DNA of 64,000 nt from positions 1-64,000 of the forward strand of contig JAFGFE010000009.1 in the NCBI GenBank assembly GCA_016931225.1, in the 5' to 3' direction. Of this stretch, positions 24,823-34,293 are shown in pieces (the stretch's first letter is position 1; every line of letters begins with the position of its first letter). The position numbers and the translations under genes are program-made. The notes beneath the pieces are model-generated. The model had not been told where the DNA came from. It saw only the letters and a list, made by a program, of their open reading frames with translations, and did not search any database. The stretch comes from Candidatus Zymogenaceae bacterium. GTDB lineage: Bacteria; Desulfobacterota; Zymogenia; Zymogenales; Zymogenaceae.

Positions 24823-25561
24823 TATTATCACTCTTTTTCCGGATTTTTTTGTATCCCCGCTGAAAACAGGCGTGCTGAAAAGAGCCATTGATGCGGGGAT
24901 TGTATATATACATGTTGTCGATATCAGGCGTTTTACCGTCACCAAACATCGTATCGCCGATGATTATCCCTTTGGGGGCGGTGCCGGCATGGTCATGAAG
25001 CCGGAGCCGATCATGCGGGCCATTAGGCATTTGGGGAAGGGCGGCCTTCGTCCACGGACCGTTCTTCTGACGCCCCAGGGACGTACCTTCGACCAAAAAA
25101 CGGCCCTTCGCCTTTCGAAATACTATCGTCTGGCTTTTTTATGCGGCAGGTACGAGGGTGTGGATGAACGGGTGGTAGCCCGATATGTGGACGAGGAAAT
25201 ATCCATCGGCGATTACATCCTCTCCGGGGGGGAAACGGCGGCACTGGTGGTTATCGAGGCGCTGGCGAGACTCCTTCCGGGCGTTGTGGGTAACACCGAG
25301 TCGGTAGATACGGATACGTTCTCGGGATCGTTCCTCAAATATCCACAGTATACCAGACCTCAGGAATATCTGGGTATGCCCGTGCCCGAGGTGCTGTTGA
25401 GCGGCAATCACAAGAGCATCGACGAGTGGAGAAAAAGAAGAGCCGCCGAGAGAACCATCGAGAGACGCCCGGATCTTCTTGATGACGATACCCTGACAGA
25501 CGAGGAAAAGAAAATCATCGCCCGCATTTCCCGCCGACCGGGGGGCGATACTAAGCGGTAA
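24812..25561 (+). CDS. trmD: tRNA (guanine-37-N1)-methyltransferase TrmD
   Basis: A SPOUT-class enzyme that methylates G37 of tRNAs using SAM, with its trefoil knot around FLCGRYEGVDERV and EISIGDYILSGGE. The N-terminus MRIDIITLFPDFF is standard, which favours ATG 24812 over ATG 24803; both overlap rimM. Length about 249 residues is normal. Followed by a non-coding gap with a new promoter. Confidence 0.96.
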   Translation: MRIDIITLFPDFFVSPLKTGVLKRAIDAGIVYIHVVDIRRFTVTKHRIADDYPFGGGAGMVMKPEPIMRAIRHLGKGGLRPRTVLLTPQGRTFDQKTALRLSKYYRLAFLCGRYEGVDERVVARYVDEEISIGDYILSGGETAALVVIEALARLLPGVVGNTESVDTDTFSGSFLKYPQYTRPQEYLGMPVPEVLLSGNHKSIDEWRKRRAAERTIERRPDLLDDDTLTDEEKKIIARISRRPGGDTKR

Positions 25562-25685
25562 TGAAAGGATGGGCGGACGTGGGATCGCTTGGAGGACGGC
25601 GTGCGGGGCATGTGAGGGTGATGTTCGTCTTATTACACGGTCAAAGCGGATATCGTTACGAACCTGAAATAATTTCATTGCGGGG

Positions 25686-25715
25686 TTGACAAAACCCTTA
25701 TAAATTTCATATATT
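25686..25715 (+). promoter_or_regulatory. Internal promoter before the methyltransferase-rplS genes
   Basis: TTGACA (25686-25691), 18-bp spacer, TATATT (25710-25715), 37 bp before the GTG at 25752. It would let the rplS part be expressed separately from the ffh promoter. Confidence 0.75.
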
Positions 25716-25751
25716 CTGATACGTACAGGTTTCGGGCGCTGGAGACATCGG

Positions 25752-26327
25752 GTGGGAGACCTCTATATCGGGCTGGTCCATTATCCGGTAAAAAACAAAC
25801 GGGGCGATATTGTCGCCTCGGCGGTTACGAACCTGGATATTCATGATATCGCCCGGATCGCCAAGACATACAACGTCGCGGGATTCTACATCATCCAGCC
25901 GATGCCGTCCCAAAAACGGCTTGTGGCATGGATCATCTCTCACTGGACCGAGGGGTACGGCGGCGAGTATAATCCGATCAGGGCCGAGGCCTTCGACCTC
26001 ATCAGTCTGGTCGATGCCATTGATGACGCGATCGCGGCGATCGGGGAGGAGGCGGGACGTCCTCCGCTGGTGGTCGGAACCTGGGCGGGCTATTCCGGGA
26101 CGGCCATCGATTACGAGAGGATGGGCGCCATTATTAAAAGCGGGGTGGAGCCTGTGCTGATACTGTTGGGCACCGGTTTCGGGATGGCCGACGAAGTGGA
26201 AGAGGTTTGTACGTATATTCTTGAGCCGATACACGGAAACGGCGGTTACAACCACCTCTCGGTGCGTGCCGCCGCAGCAATCATACTGGATAGACTCAGA
26301 GGAGTAACACAAACGGATCGAAGATGA
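25752..26327 (+). CDS. SPOUT-like RNA methyltransferase (Methyltrn_RNA_4 type)
   Basis: A 191-residue protein of the small putative RNA-methyltransferase family that sits between trmD and rplS in many deltaproteobacteria and related phyla. The N-terminus LYIGLVHYPVKNKRGDIVAS, the middle FYIIQP and the C-terminal LLGTGFGMADEV ... HGNGGYNHLSVRAA are characteristic, and the last part resembles a SPOUT SAM pocket. The RNA target is unknown. The GTG start fits the family N-terminus. Confidence 0.85.
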   Translation: MGDLYIGLVHYPVKNKRGDIVASAVTNLDIHDIARIAKTYNVAGFYIIQPMPSQKRLVAWIISHWTEGYGGEYNPIRAEAFDLISLVDAIDDAIAAIGEEAGRPPLVVGTWAGYSGTAIDYERMGAIIKSGVEPVLILLGTGFGMADEVEEVCTYILEPIHGNGGYNHLSVRAAAAIILDRLRGVTQTDRR

Positions 26328-26341
26328 CAAGGGAGTGACTG

Positions 26342-26689
26342 ATGAACACTATAGATATGATCGAAAAAGAGCACATGCGCACCGATATCCCCGATTTCAG
26401 GGCGGGCGATTCCGTGAAGGTTCATGTGAAAATCAAGGAGGGCGATAAAGAGCGCATCCAGGTTTTCGAAGGAACGGTCATCCGCAAGAGAAAGGGATAT
26501 GCTCGATCAAGTTTCACCGTCAGGAAGGTCTCCTACGGTGTGGGCGTCGAGCGGATATTTCCTCTGCATTCCCCCATTATCGAAAAGATAGAGGTAATGC
26601 AAAGGGGCCGGGTGCGTCGCGCAAAACTCTATTACCTGCGCAAGAGGAAAGGCAAAGCTGCCCGGATCAAGGAGTTGAGAAAATTCTAA
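26342..26689 (+). CDS. rplS: 50S ribosomal protein L19
   Basis: A 115-residue L19, full length, with [31 protein letters not shown] and the C-terminal [21 protein letters not shown]19 lies at the 30S-50S interface. The ribosome site AAGGGAG is 14 bp after the methyltransferase gene. Confidence 0.98.
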   Translation: MNTIDMIEKEHMRTDIPDFRAGDSVKVHVKIKEGDKERIQVFEGTVIRKRKGYARSSFTVRKVSYGVGVERIFPLHSPIIEKIEVMQRGRVRRAKLYYLRKRKGKAARIKELRKF

Positions 26690-26717
26690 TTCCGGCCGTC
26701 AGCAGAGGGGAGAGATT

Positions 26718-28688
26718 ATGTTTCTGCTGGATATGGTCGTCTCCGGTGTGGGAAAATATGCCAAGGCCGTCAAGTTTACCTTTCATAAAGGGTATAATGT
26801 AATTCTTGGCGGAAACGAAAGCGGTAAGAGCAGTATCGCCCGAGCGCTCATGGCGGTTCTGTTTCCGGACGTCTATTCCGGGGACAAGGATTTCCTGAAC
26901 TGGCAGCTCGAGGGGGCATCCCGCTGTTATGCGACCATCCAGCAGGGCAACGAAGCCTATCGTCTCGTCAGGGACTATACCCAGGGGCTTTCCAACCTGT
27001 CACGGTATATCAAGGAACAAAAGACATTCGTGCTGGTGACGAAGGATCACAACGAGATCAACGATTTCATCACCGGCACGTTGAATATCCCCGACGAGGA
27101 AATCTATTCCCACATTTTTTTCTCCGATTTAAACGGACTTCCCTCCACCAATCCTTTTGGGGCCCAGGGTCTTGCCCCAAAGGCCGCACCGGCTAAAAAA
27201 GGTGAGGGCGAGGTCATCGATGAAGAGCTCGACGAGATGGACATCGCGGACGTCAGGGAGCGGCTCGATACCCTGCGGCAGGAAATGGTGCGGGCGCAGG
27301 AGATCGAAAAGCTCCAGATGTCCATGGACGACGAGCAGGCGAAGGTCTATGAGCTGCAGACCAAGGTACAGAAGGTCACCGGCATGGAGGAGGAGCTGGA
27401 AGGGCTGAACGATTTTATCGCGAAATTCGAGAGCATGGGGGACATGGAGGGGGTGATGGCTCGGATTCAGAAGTTCAGCGATACCGAACGACGCAAAGAG
27501 GTGAGCCTCGCCGAGGTGAAGAACCGAAGGGGCCAGGCGAACGCCGAGCTGACGACCGCTCCGGTTCCAAACATCAAGGACAACAAGTTCATCACGCCTG
27601 GATTGTCAATCGCCGGCGGCGGCATCTTGGTCGCGTTCATCCTCTGGAATATGTTTCTGGGCAGCGTCCTTGTGAATGATCTCGGCCTGGCTGTCGAAAC
27701 CGCGGAAAAGATCAGGCATGCCGTACAGTTTGCAATCGTGATCGGCCTGGGCGTTGCGGGATGGGGGGCGTGGCAGATCATCAGCGCCCGGGGCAATATC
27801 GGACGCCTCAACCGGATGATCGTCGACGCCGACGAGCAGATCGCCCAGATTAACTCCCGGTTCGCCGCGGAAGAGCGGGAGATAAAAGCTCTGATGACCA
27901 CCCTGGGCGCGGATAACATGGTCTCCATCAAGGAAAAGGTCAAGTCGTTCGAGCAGGCCAAGAGGAAGCGGCAGAAGCTGGCAACGGATATCGAGGCCGT
28001 CAAACAGGACGAGGAGTACCAGAGCCTGATGCGCCAGCAGGACGAAATAGACGTCAATATCGCCCGTATCCAGAAACAGCTGGAGGGCGCCGGCGCTCTC
28101 GGCTTTACCCCCCAGGAAATGAAGAGCGAGGTGAACCGGCTTGAGAAGTACCTGAAAAAGCGGGGCGTCATCGTCAGCGCCACCGGAGAAGGCGGGGGAA
28201 AAAAAGGCCCCTTCGGCGCCGGCAGGGTGGAGTCGAGGTTTCCCACCGATCACGTTGCGCGTTTTCTAGCCATTGCCACCGAGCTGGTGCAGAAGGGGAA
28301 AATGGACCCGCTCTCGGAGCTGCAGAAGATCTTCAACGAAAATATCAAGCTCCTCACAAACAACGGCTACGCCCGGGCCACGTTCAGCCAGGGAGGGGTA
28401 ATCAAGTTCTTCAAGGCGGACAGTCTGCTCCGGGTCAGTATGGACAGCATGTCCCCCGCCACAAAAGACAGCATGTATTTCGCCCTGAAATTCGCCATGA
28501 TAGAATCGATGCTCAGCCATATGGCCCTCCCCGTCGTTCTGGACGACCCGTTTGTGATGTTCGATGACGAGCGTCTGGCGGCGGCGGTAGCCATCATCAA
28601 GCGGATTTCCCAGAAGACCCAGGTGGTGCTCTTGACCTCCCGGCAGGGTGCGCTCAAGGGCGCGGACCGCTCCCTCAAGATCAAGTGA
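26718..28688 (+). CDS. Membrane-anchored SMC/YhaN-like ATPase
   Basis: A 656-residue ABC/SMC-like ATPase. Walker A is GGNESGKSS (31-39). Walker B is LPVVLDDPFVMFDDE (about 603-617), preceded by a signature-like SPATKDSMYFALK. Two long charged coiled-coil regions (about 165-270 and 365-470) flank two hydrophobic helices at about 290-315 and 334-355, which would tether the middle of the arm to the membrane as in YhaN. Neither an SbcD/YhaM-type nuclease nor another partner is adjacent. Position between rplS and rnhB, 28 bp after rplS and 3 bp before rnhB, puts it in the housekeeping transcript. A DNA-repair or chromosome role is inferred only. Confidence 0.8.
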   Translation: MFLLDMVVSGVGKYAKAVKFTFHKGYNVILGGNESGKSSIARALMAVLFPDVYSGDKDFLNWQLEGASRCYATIQQGNEAYRLVRDYTQGLSNLSRYIKEQKTFVLVTKDHNEINDFITGTLNIPDEEIYSHIFFSDLNGLPSTNPFGAQGLAPKAAPAKKGEGEVIDEELDEMDIADVRERLDTLRQEMVRAQEIEKLQMSMDDEQAKVYELQTKVQKVTGMEEELEGLNDFIAKFESMGDMEGVMARIQKFSDTERRKEVSLAEVKNRRGQANAELTTAPVPNIKDNKFITPGLSIAGGGILVAFILWNMFLGSVLVNDLGLAVETAEKIRHAVQFAIVIGLGVAGWGAWQIISARGNIGRLNRMIVDADEQIAQINSRFAAEEREIKALMTTLGADNMVSIKEKVKSFEQAKRKRQKLATDIEAVKQDEEYQSLMRQQDEIDVNIARIQKQLEGAGALGFTPQEMKSEVNRLEKYLKKRGVIVSATGEGGGKKGPFGAGRVESRFPTDHVARFLAIATELVQKGKMDPLSELQKIFNENIKLLTNNGYARATFSQGGVIKFFKADSLLRVSMDSMSPATKDSMYFALKFAMIESMLSHMALPVVLDDPFVMFDDERLAAAVAIIKRISQKTQVVLLTSRQGALKGADRSLKIK

Positions 28689-28691
28689 GTC

Positions 28692-29315
28692 ATGCTCACG
28701 GCCTACGACGATCAATTCTACTCCCATGCAATCACCCACCTTGCGGGCGTGGATGAAGCCGGCCGGGGTCCCCTGGCGGGGCCGGTGGTGGCCGCGGCTG
28801 TGGTTCTTCCCCACTCATGCCGCATCGAGGGCCTGAGGGACTCGAAGCAGCTTACGGAAAAAGCCCGGGAGCGCTACTACGCCGAGATAACGGAGCGGGC
28901 CCTGGCATGGTCCGTGGGCATGGTGACGCCGGAGAGAATCGACGCCGTGAACATCCTCCAGGCGTCCCTTATCGCCATGAAGGAGGCGGTGCTGATGCTC
29001 TCCCACCCCTTCGACCTGGTTCTGGTGGACGGCCGCTTTCCTATCCCCTTCTCGGAACGGGCGATTCTCCAGGAGGCTGTAATCCGGGGGGACGGGCTCT
29101 CGGCCCACATCGCCGCGGCGTCGGTGGTGGCGAAGGTCACCCGGGATCGGATCATGCGTACCTACCACGAAGAATATCCCCACTACAACTTCGCCCGGAA
29201 CAAGGGCTACCCCACACTGGAGCACCGCACGGCCCTCAAGCGCCACGGCCCCTGTCCCATCCACCGGCGGACCTTCTCCGGCGTCAGGGAGCTTGTCGAT
29301 GAAGATGAAGCCTGA
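28692..29315 (+). CDS. rnhB: Ribonuclease HII
   Basis: A 207-residue RNase HII that removes RNA from RNA-DNA hybrids and single ribonucleotides from DNA. GVDEAGRGPLAGPVVAAAVV carries the first catalytic Asp and Glu, and VLVDGRFPI and KVTRDR carry the others. The start directly follows the ATPase stop. The 3' end overlaps yraN by 17 bp. Confidence 0.97.
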   Translation: MLTAYDDQFYSHAITHLAGVDEAGRGPLAGPVVAAAVVLPHSCRIEGLRDSKQLTEKARERYYAEITERALAWSVGMVTPERIDAVNILQASLIAMKEAVLMLSHPFDLVLVDGRFPIPFSERAILQEAVIRGDGLSAHIAAASVVAKVTRDRIMRTYHEEYPHYNFARNKGYPTLEHRTALKRHGPCPIHRRTFSGVRELVDEDEA

Positions 29316-29670
29316 TCGGGCGGGACGGATCGGGGAGCGGTTCGCCCGGTGGCGGCTCCGGCTGATGGGATATCGGATTATCGAGACCAACTGCCGACTG
29401 CCCGGGGGGGAGCTGGACATCGTCGCGAAAGACGGGGACACCCTGGTGTTCGTGGAGGTCAAGACCGCCGCGTCGAGTGAATTCGGCCGGCCCGAGGAGT
29501 GGGTGGACGCGAGGAAGCAAAAGAGGCTGGGGCGACTGGCGACGGCCTACCTGGTACGGCAGGGGAATATGGACATCCCCTGCCGGTTCGACGTGGTGGC
29601 GGTGAGCCTTGAGGGAAAGCTCCCCCGAATCAGGGTGATCCGGAACGCTTTCGAGCTGGAGGGTGGGTGA
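29299..29670 (+). CDS. yraN: YraN/UPF0102 nuclease-like protein
   Basis: A 123-residue UPF0102 protein with a PD-(D/E)XK-type core: GGELDIVAKDGDTLVFVEVKT (positions about 36-56) contains the Glu, Asp and the E-V-K triad. It is nearly always beside rnhB. Function is not established, with nuclease or recombination roles proposed. GGAG at 29288-29291 favours ATG 29299 over nearby alternatives. Confidence 0.93.
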   Translation: MKMKPDRAGRIGERFARWRLRLMGYRIIETNCRLPGGELDIVAKDGDTLVFVEVKTAASSEFGRPEEWVDARKQKRLGRLATAYLVRQGNMDIPCRFDVVAVSLEGKLPRIRVIRNAFELEGG

Positions 29671-29772
29671 GGGGAGGACTCGGTCACATAATGTCTGAAA
29701 TTGCTATGGGGGAGACGCAGCAATAGAGGGTGAAAATTATGATACCTGTGAGGCGGAACCATAAAATCATAA

Positions 29773-29802
29773 TTGACAATAGTTAGCAGTGTGCGTTATA
29801 AA
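29773..29802 (+). promoter_or_regulatory. Promoter of the membrane-protein pair
   Basis: TTGACA (29773-29778), 18-bp spacer, TATAAA (29797-29802), 55 bp before the ATG at 29857. This shows that the frame upstream of 29857 is promoter, not coding. Confidence 0.75.
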
Positions 29803-29856
29803 TACAGAAAAATTTCTCCGATTAACTCATATAGTAATCGTGTGTTCCAATCCCTC

Positions 29857-30738
29857 ATGAAAAGAAAACCGATCCTCGCCTATATCCTCTCATCAGTCGC
29901 CATGGTGCTGGTGTGTTTTGCGTATTACAGGAGATACCTGGTCAATGCCCGGGAGACTCTTGACCTTTATTTTGGTATTCATTTCCACGGTTTAATTGTT
30001 GATAAAGCATATATATGGAAATCGGGTTTGGATTCTATTGGTATTCACGTCTCTTTGGTGATCATTCCCATCTTTTTTATACTCCTCTTGTGGGCCGTAC
30101 GGGGAAGACTCAAGGCGAACGTGCTTCTCACTGGACTGATGTTCTATCCTATAACGGCATTTTATGTTCATTCCAGATATATTATTCTCTTTGATGATGA
30201 TTTATGTGACCTCTTATTTCTAATTGCATTTTCACTCTCCGTTTTCTCGATCATTTTTTCTGTTATATCAATATATACCAATGAGCAGAAACTTCATGTT
30301 ACGAAACACGTCCCGAAGAGTATCTCTATCTCCTATTTTGTACTTGTTGTAATATCGCTTCTTGGGTATGTTACGCTCGGCCTGGTCAGTGATCGAGCAT
30401 TGAATTTCATTTGTTGGAGTTATAGGGGCGATTATTTCGCTTTCGTTCTCATCCTTGTGATTTTACTATTCTATTGCACAAAGGCTGTGTTGCGAAACGA
30501 CGAAAAGGGGTACATCACCCTGCCCATAGTAGTGACGGCGCTGACTATATCTATCACATCACCACTGGGGATTACGGCCCGTCTTTTCCAGTATGAACTC
30601 CCATTGGAAATTTTATATGAGTATTATATGGTGCATATGAAAACTGTTCCATGGATTATCCTTCTCTTCTCTCTTGTCTCCATTCTGTATCTGCTGTATT
30701 TATGCACTCGATTCGTCGAGGAAGGGCATGATGGATAA
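29857..30738 (+). CDS. Polytopic membrane protein, unrecognised
   Basis: About 293 residues with seven or eight hydrophobic segments and no motif I recognise. The N-terminus MKRKPILAYILSSVAMVLVC could be a signal anchor. Short charged loops (NARETLDLYF, KAVLRNDEKGY) separate the helices. Base composition is more AT-rich than the surrounding housekeeping genes. The start is set at ATG 29857 because the promoter occupies the bases upstream; ribosome site is weak. It overlaps the next gene by 11 bp, so the two are a unit. Enzyme or transporter roles cannot be judged. Confidence 0.7.
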   Translation: MKRKPILAYILSSVAMVLVCFAYYRRYLVNARETLDLYFGIHFHGLIVDKAYIWKSGLDSIGIHVSLVIIPIFFILLLWAVRGRLKANVLLTGLMFYPITAFYVHSRYIILFDDDLCDLLFLIAFSLSVFSIIFSVISIYTNEQKLHVTKHVPKSISISYFVLVVISLLGYVTLGLVSDRALNFICWSYRGDYFAFVLILVILLFYCTKAVLRNDEKGYITLPIVVTALTISITSPLGITARLFQYELPLEILYEYYMVHMKTVPWIILLFSLVSILYLLYLCTRFVEEGHDG

Positions 30739-31747
30739 TAACAGGAATGCATTCATATTAACCATGCTGGTATGCTTTTTTCTGGTACCGTTTCTCTACC
30801 TCTGGTCATCCTTTGACATCCCGAACAAGGGGCCGTTTGCTATTCTCTTTTTCCCGGCGAGTGGTAAATTGATTCATGAAAGAGGTGTACTCCTCGCTCT
30901 CCCTATTCTGATATGTACATGTTTTTTCGCGTATAGAGACAGCATGAGGGCCAACCTGGCAAGGATAGGTGTGTTGTGCTACTATTTTCATGCCGTATAC
31001 GCCATCATACCCCGTTTCCCACAAATACTGAAATTTTATGAAGAAAATCCTTTATTGAAGCTCTTTAAATTCAGTTTGCCTGGAATACTGTTTCTTATTC
31101 TTATCCTGTTTGCTCTGTATTACAGCATACGATCGATACCTCTCGATAAAATATCAACTGATTTATTTGAAAACGTTTCAAAGAAGTCAACAACGAGATT
31201 ATTGATTTTTGGAATCGTCACATTTTGCCTGCCGATGATTATTATCTTCTTCTGCCACGTTTCCGACATCGAGAGCCTGCTTTCTCTTAACAATTTCGTC
31301 TACCATTTTGTATATCTGAATGTGATGCATTTTGCCGGCAGGATGGCTTTACCTTTCAGTTTTCTTTCTCCTGAAATCAGATTCGGAGTGGTCGTGCCCC
31401 TCCTGGGGATCGCTGCTTATTTGCTTTCGAAAAACAGAGTGGCTGGATACCTGATGACTCCTATTCTATTGGTGAAGGAAGCGATTCCATTCCTCACGTT
31501 TTTTCATCCACAATATTATATGTGGTTTATGCGTCACTCTATCTTCGAAATGATACAGATAATTGCTGCGCACCTGGGAATTGGGAAAAATAAAGAAATA
31601 ATATCTTCTGATGCATTCTTAGATTATTTTACGAGGTTCTTTTCTATTGACCTTGGACATCTTCTTTTCATTATTTTTACCACCTGTTGTTTTATTTATT
31701 CCATCCTGTATCTGGCAAAGATGAAGGAAATAGATACAGCAAAATGA
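30728..31747 (+). CDS. Polytopic membrane protein, unrecognised (partner of the preceding gene)
   Basis: About 339 residues with around eight hydrophobic segments and no recognised motif. The ATG overlaps the end of the previous gene, preceded by GAGGAAGG. Hydrophobic segments such as LPGILFLILILFALYYSI and a long YYMWFMRHSIFEMIQII stretch suggest a multi-pass protein. AT-rich like its partner. The two may form a two-component membrane complex (inference). Confidence 0.68.
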   Translation: MMDNNRNAFILTMLVCFFLVPFLYLWSSFDIPNKGPFAILFFPASGKLIHERGVLLALPILICTCFFAYRDSMRANLARIGVLCYYFHAVYAIIPRFPQILKFYEENPLLKLFKFSLPGILFLILILFALYYSIRSIPLDKISTDLFENVSKKSTTRLLIFGIVTFCLPMIIIFFCHVSDIESLLSLNNFVYHFVYLNVMHFAGRMALPFSFLSPEIRFGVVVPLLGIAAYLLSKNRVAGYLMTPILLVKEAIPFLTFFHPQYYMWFMRHSIFEMIQIIAAHLGIGKNKEIISSDAFLDYFTRFFSIDLGHLLFIIFTTCCFIYSILYLAKMKEIDTAK

Positions 31748-31838
31748 CATGGATGGTTACATACAAGGTGGGGCGGGATGAAATCAAGGGAGACCGCCTG
31801 TAACTATCGTGCACGGTTGATAGACCATATGAGACTTC

Positions 31839-31866
31839 TTGACATTTACCGCTGAGACCATATAAT
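31839..31866 (+). promoter_or_regulatory. Consensus sigma70 promoter
   Basis: TTGACA (31839-31844), 16-bp spacer, TATAAT (31861-31866), both boxes perfect, 69 bp before the ATG at 31936. Confidence 0.8.
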
Positions 31867-31935
31867 TTTAATCATCTGGTACAAACCGAGAAAATCTAAA
31901 ACAAAGAGAACCGCTGAACGATAAGGGATAATCAC

Positions 31936-32955
31936 ATGAAACGACGAGTGGTGTTATTGTGTGCATTGGGCTGTGTTGTTGTCTGTTCGATCTTCCCGAG
32001 TGTCCCGGCGGGAGGATTTGAGGATACCATCGTTCTGGAGGACACGGGGGATGCGGAGATTATTGAGACCACGGTATTCAAGGGACATATCATAGATTTT
32101 TTGGTATCGAACTTTAGGACGATCGCTGCATTTGTCGCAATATTCAGTTTTCTTTTTGCGGTATATAACCATTTCATGTCCAAGAAGGATAAAGAGAGGG
32201 ATAGAAAATATTTCAAAGAGCATTTCGATTGGATAGAGAAGGAGATACAAAAGGATCTCTCACAGGATGAGATCGCCTCGCTGGAGGGGAGGCTGGAAGA
32301 GTTGAAAGAACAGATAGAGCAGGCGCCGAGGCTGGCGAAGATGGTGGTGCTGAAAGACAAATATAATTCTCTCATCGATGTATTGAATGAGAATTACGAA
32401 TCATTGCGGCTGGTGGAAAAGCAGATCACAGAGGCGGGCGGAACGGCCGAATTGGATGAGAATCTTCAGGAAGCCGTATCTTCAATCATCACTCCCCAAT
32501 ACGTCATTAAAAAACGGCTCTCGAATTTAAAAAATATTTTGATACTCACAACGGCGACGGCTGCAATCGCCGCATCGATTCTTCCCACAATACTGGAAAT
32601 CATCATATCATTGCCGTTTCTTGTGCTGAGTGGATATATTGTATTTCAAATGTCCCGGTTGTATTTCAGGGAAAACCTGGCGGCGCGGTTCGACGAAGAG
32701 GAGATGCACCGAATACGGCGGATGGTGGTGATATTTCTTTTGTTCTTCGCCGCATTTTTTACCGGTGTCATTATCGTCACGGTCATTCTTGAGAGGATGC
32801 TGCATGGCATGTGGGACATCGGCGGCGTGGTGGATATCGTCCTGGTGGCGTGTGCGGCCGTGATGTTCCTGATCTCATTCGGTCTCTTGAGACGATTCGG
32901 CACGTTGAGAAAAACAATAGACAATTCGTTTCTCAAAGAATTGATGGAGATATGA
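31936..32955 (+). CDS. Membrane protein with signal peptide and coiled coil, unrecognised
   Basis: A 339-residue protein. A signal peptide (MKRRVVLLCALGCVVV then VPAGG) is followed by a first transmembrane segment (about 53-75), then a charged helical stretch (KKDKERDRKYFKEHFDWIEK, LEGRLEELKEQIEQ) of about 100 residues likely to form a coiled coil. Four more hydrophobic segments fill the C-terminal half. It has its own consensus promoter. No domain recognised; stress or envelope function is guesswork. Confidence 0.7.
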   Translation: MKRRVVLLCALGCVVVCSIFPSVPAGGFEDTIVLEDTGDAEIIETTVFKGHIIDFLVSNFRTIAAFVAIFSFLFAVYNHFMSKKDKERDRKYFKEHFDWIEKEIQKDLSQDEIASLEGRLEELKEQIEQAPRLAKMVVLKDKYNSLIDVLNENYESLRLVEKQITEAGGTAELDENLQEAVSSIITPQYVIKKRLSNLKNILILTTATAAIAASILPTILEIIISLPFLVLSGYIVFQMSRLYFRENLAARFDEEEMHRIRRMVVIFLLFFAAFFTGVIIVTVILERMLHGMWDIGGVVDIVLVACAAVMFLISFGLLRRFGTLRKTIDNSFLKELMEI

Positions 32956-33165
32956 TCCGGGTGCGAGAAAAGGTTTTCACGAGAGAATTAGGATTTTTCT
33001 TGACCACGGAGTATACGGGATAGGACCGTACAGGTCTTGAGGGATTCGTGTCGATTGATGCGAAATCTACAGACGGCGGGCACCGCCTTCCCTGACGAAT
33101 CATCCCGACGCTGCACGAGTTTCAATCATACAGAAAAATATAAATAATCATTTCACCCCCGGGGC

Positions 33166-33621
33166 TCACATCTCCTCGTCCGAGATGACAAGGACGCCGT
33201 GGGACGCCAGCAGCGCCGCTGTCACCCCCATGCCCCGGGTCTCCTCGGGGCCGCTTCCTTTCTCCACCGTAATCCGGTGTGTGCCGCAGGAGGGGCTTTT
33301 TTCCTTCAGGATCGCCATCGTCGCTCCGGCGTTTTCGGCGTGGGCCAGCGCGGCGTGGGCTCCGGCTATGTATGCGGCGGTCCGGTCTGCGCCTTCCGAA
33401 TCCACCAGCACCGCAGAGCCGCCGATGACGTCTTGCCCGTCACCCCCCGTCAGCACGCACGGCGGCCTGGGGGTGGGAAGCCCCCCGGCCTCCTCGGGGC
33501 AGACGGCGATGTAGGTTTTCCCCTCGAGGAACGAGATGACCTTCGGCGAGGGTTTGGATTTCCCGTCGTAACGACAGGCCACGCCCAGAAGGCATGCGCT
33601 GACGAGGATGGGATCAGTCAC
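33166..33621 (-). CDS. DUF523 protein
   Basis: A 151-residue DUF523 (YbbK-like) protein. ILVSACLLGVACRYDGKSK and KEKSPSCGTHRI are the two cysteine-containing signature loops. Function unknown; a redox or metal role is possible. The GTG at 33621 overlaps the purN stop and gives the family N-terminus (TDPILVSACLLG). Translationally coupled to purN at the end of the purM-purN unit. Confidence 0.88.
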   Translation of the reverse strand: MTDPILVSACLLGVACRYDGKSKPSPKVISFLEGKTYIAVCPEEAGGLPTPRPPCVLTGGDGQDVIGGSAVLVDSEGADRTAAYIAGAHAALAHAENAGATMAILKEKSPSCGTHRITVEKGSGPEETRGMGVTAALLASHGVLVISDEEM

Positions 33622-34273
33622 CGAGAATCTCGGCGGGGGGGTTGATCGCGGCGAATTCCGCAGGTACCGCATCCCTGACGACGACCTTACGCCCGACTAT
33701 CCCCACCCGCCCCTGGGCAATATACTGGATGGCCTGGGGGTAGATGATGTGCTCCTGGGCCAGGATGCGCTTCTGGAGGGTGTCCTTGGTGTCGTCCGGC
33801 ATCACCGGCACTACCGCCTGGATGATGATCGGGCCGGTATCCACGCCGTCGTCCACGAAGTGGACGGTGCAGCCGGTGAACCTCACGCCGTAGTCGAAGG
33901 CGTCCTGCTGCCCCTGGGTGCCGGGAAACGACGGCAGCAGCGCCGGGTGGATGTTGATGATCTTCTGGGGATAGCGGCGCAAGAAATGGGGCGTGAGCAC
34001 CCGCATGAACCCGGCCAGGCATATCAGGTCCACCGGGCCGGAAGAAAGGGCGTCGATGATGGCGTTTTCGAAGTCCTCCCGTGTTGCGTAATCCCGGTGG
34101 TTCACCGCCACCGCCGGGATATTGTGGTTTTTCGCCCGGACCAGCCCGTAGGCGTCCGGCTCGTTGGAGAGGACGAGGGCGACCCTGGCGTCTATCGTGC
34201 CGTTTTCGGTGCCGTCGATGATGGACTGGAGGTTGGTGCCGCTGCCGGAAATGAAAACCGCGAGGTTGAGCAT
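33614..34273 (-). CDS. purN: Phosphoribosylglycinamide formyltransferase
   Basis: A 219-residue GART that transfers a formyl group from 10-formyl-THF to GAR, the third step of purine synthesis. FISGSGTNLQSII binds the phosphate, IINIHPALLPSFPG holds the catalytic Asn and His, and VDDGVDTGPIII the catalytic Asp. Full length. Downstream of purM by 20 bp on the minus strand. Confidence 0.97.
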   Translation of the reverse strand: MLNLAVFISGSGTNLQSIIDGTENGTIDARVALVLSNEPDAYGLVRAKNHNIPAVAVNHRDYATREDFENAIIDALSSGPVDLICLAGFMRVLTPHFLRRYPQKIINIHPALLPSFPGTQGQQDAFDYGVRFTGCTVHFVDDGVDTGPIIIQAVVPVMPDDTKDTLQKRILAQEHIIYPQAIQYIAQGRVGIVGRKVVVRDAVPAEFAAINPPAEILGD

Positions 34274-34293
34274 ATCGGAAAGCCTCCTGTTGC

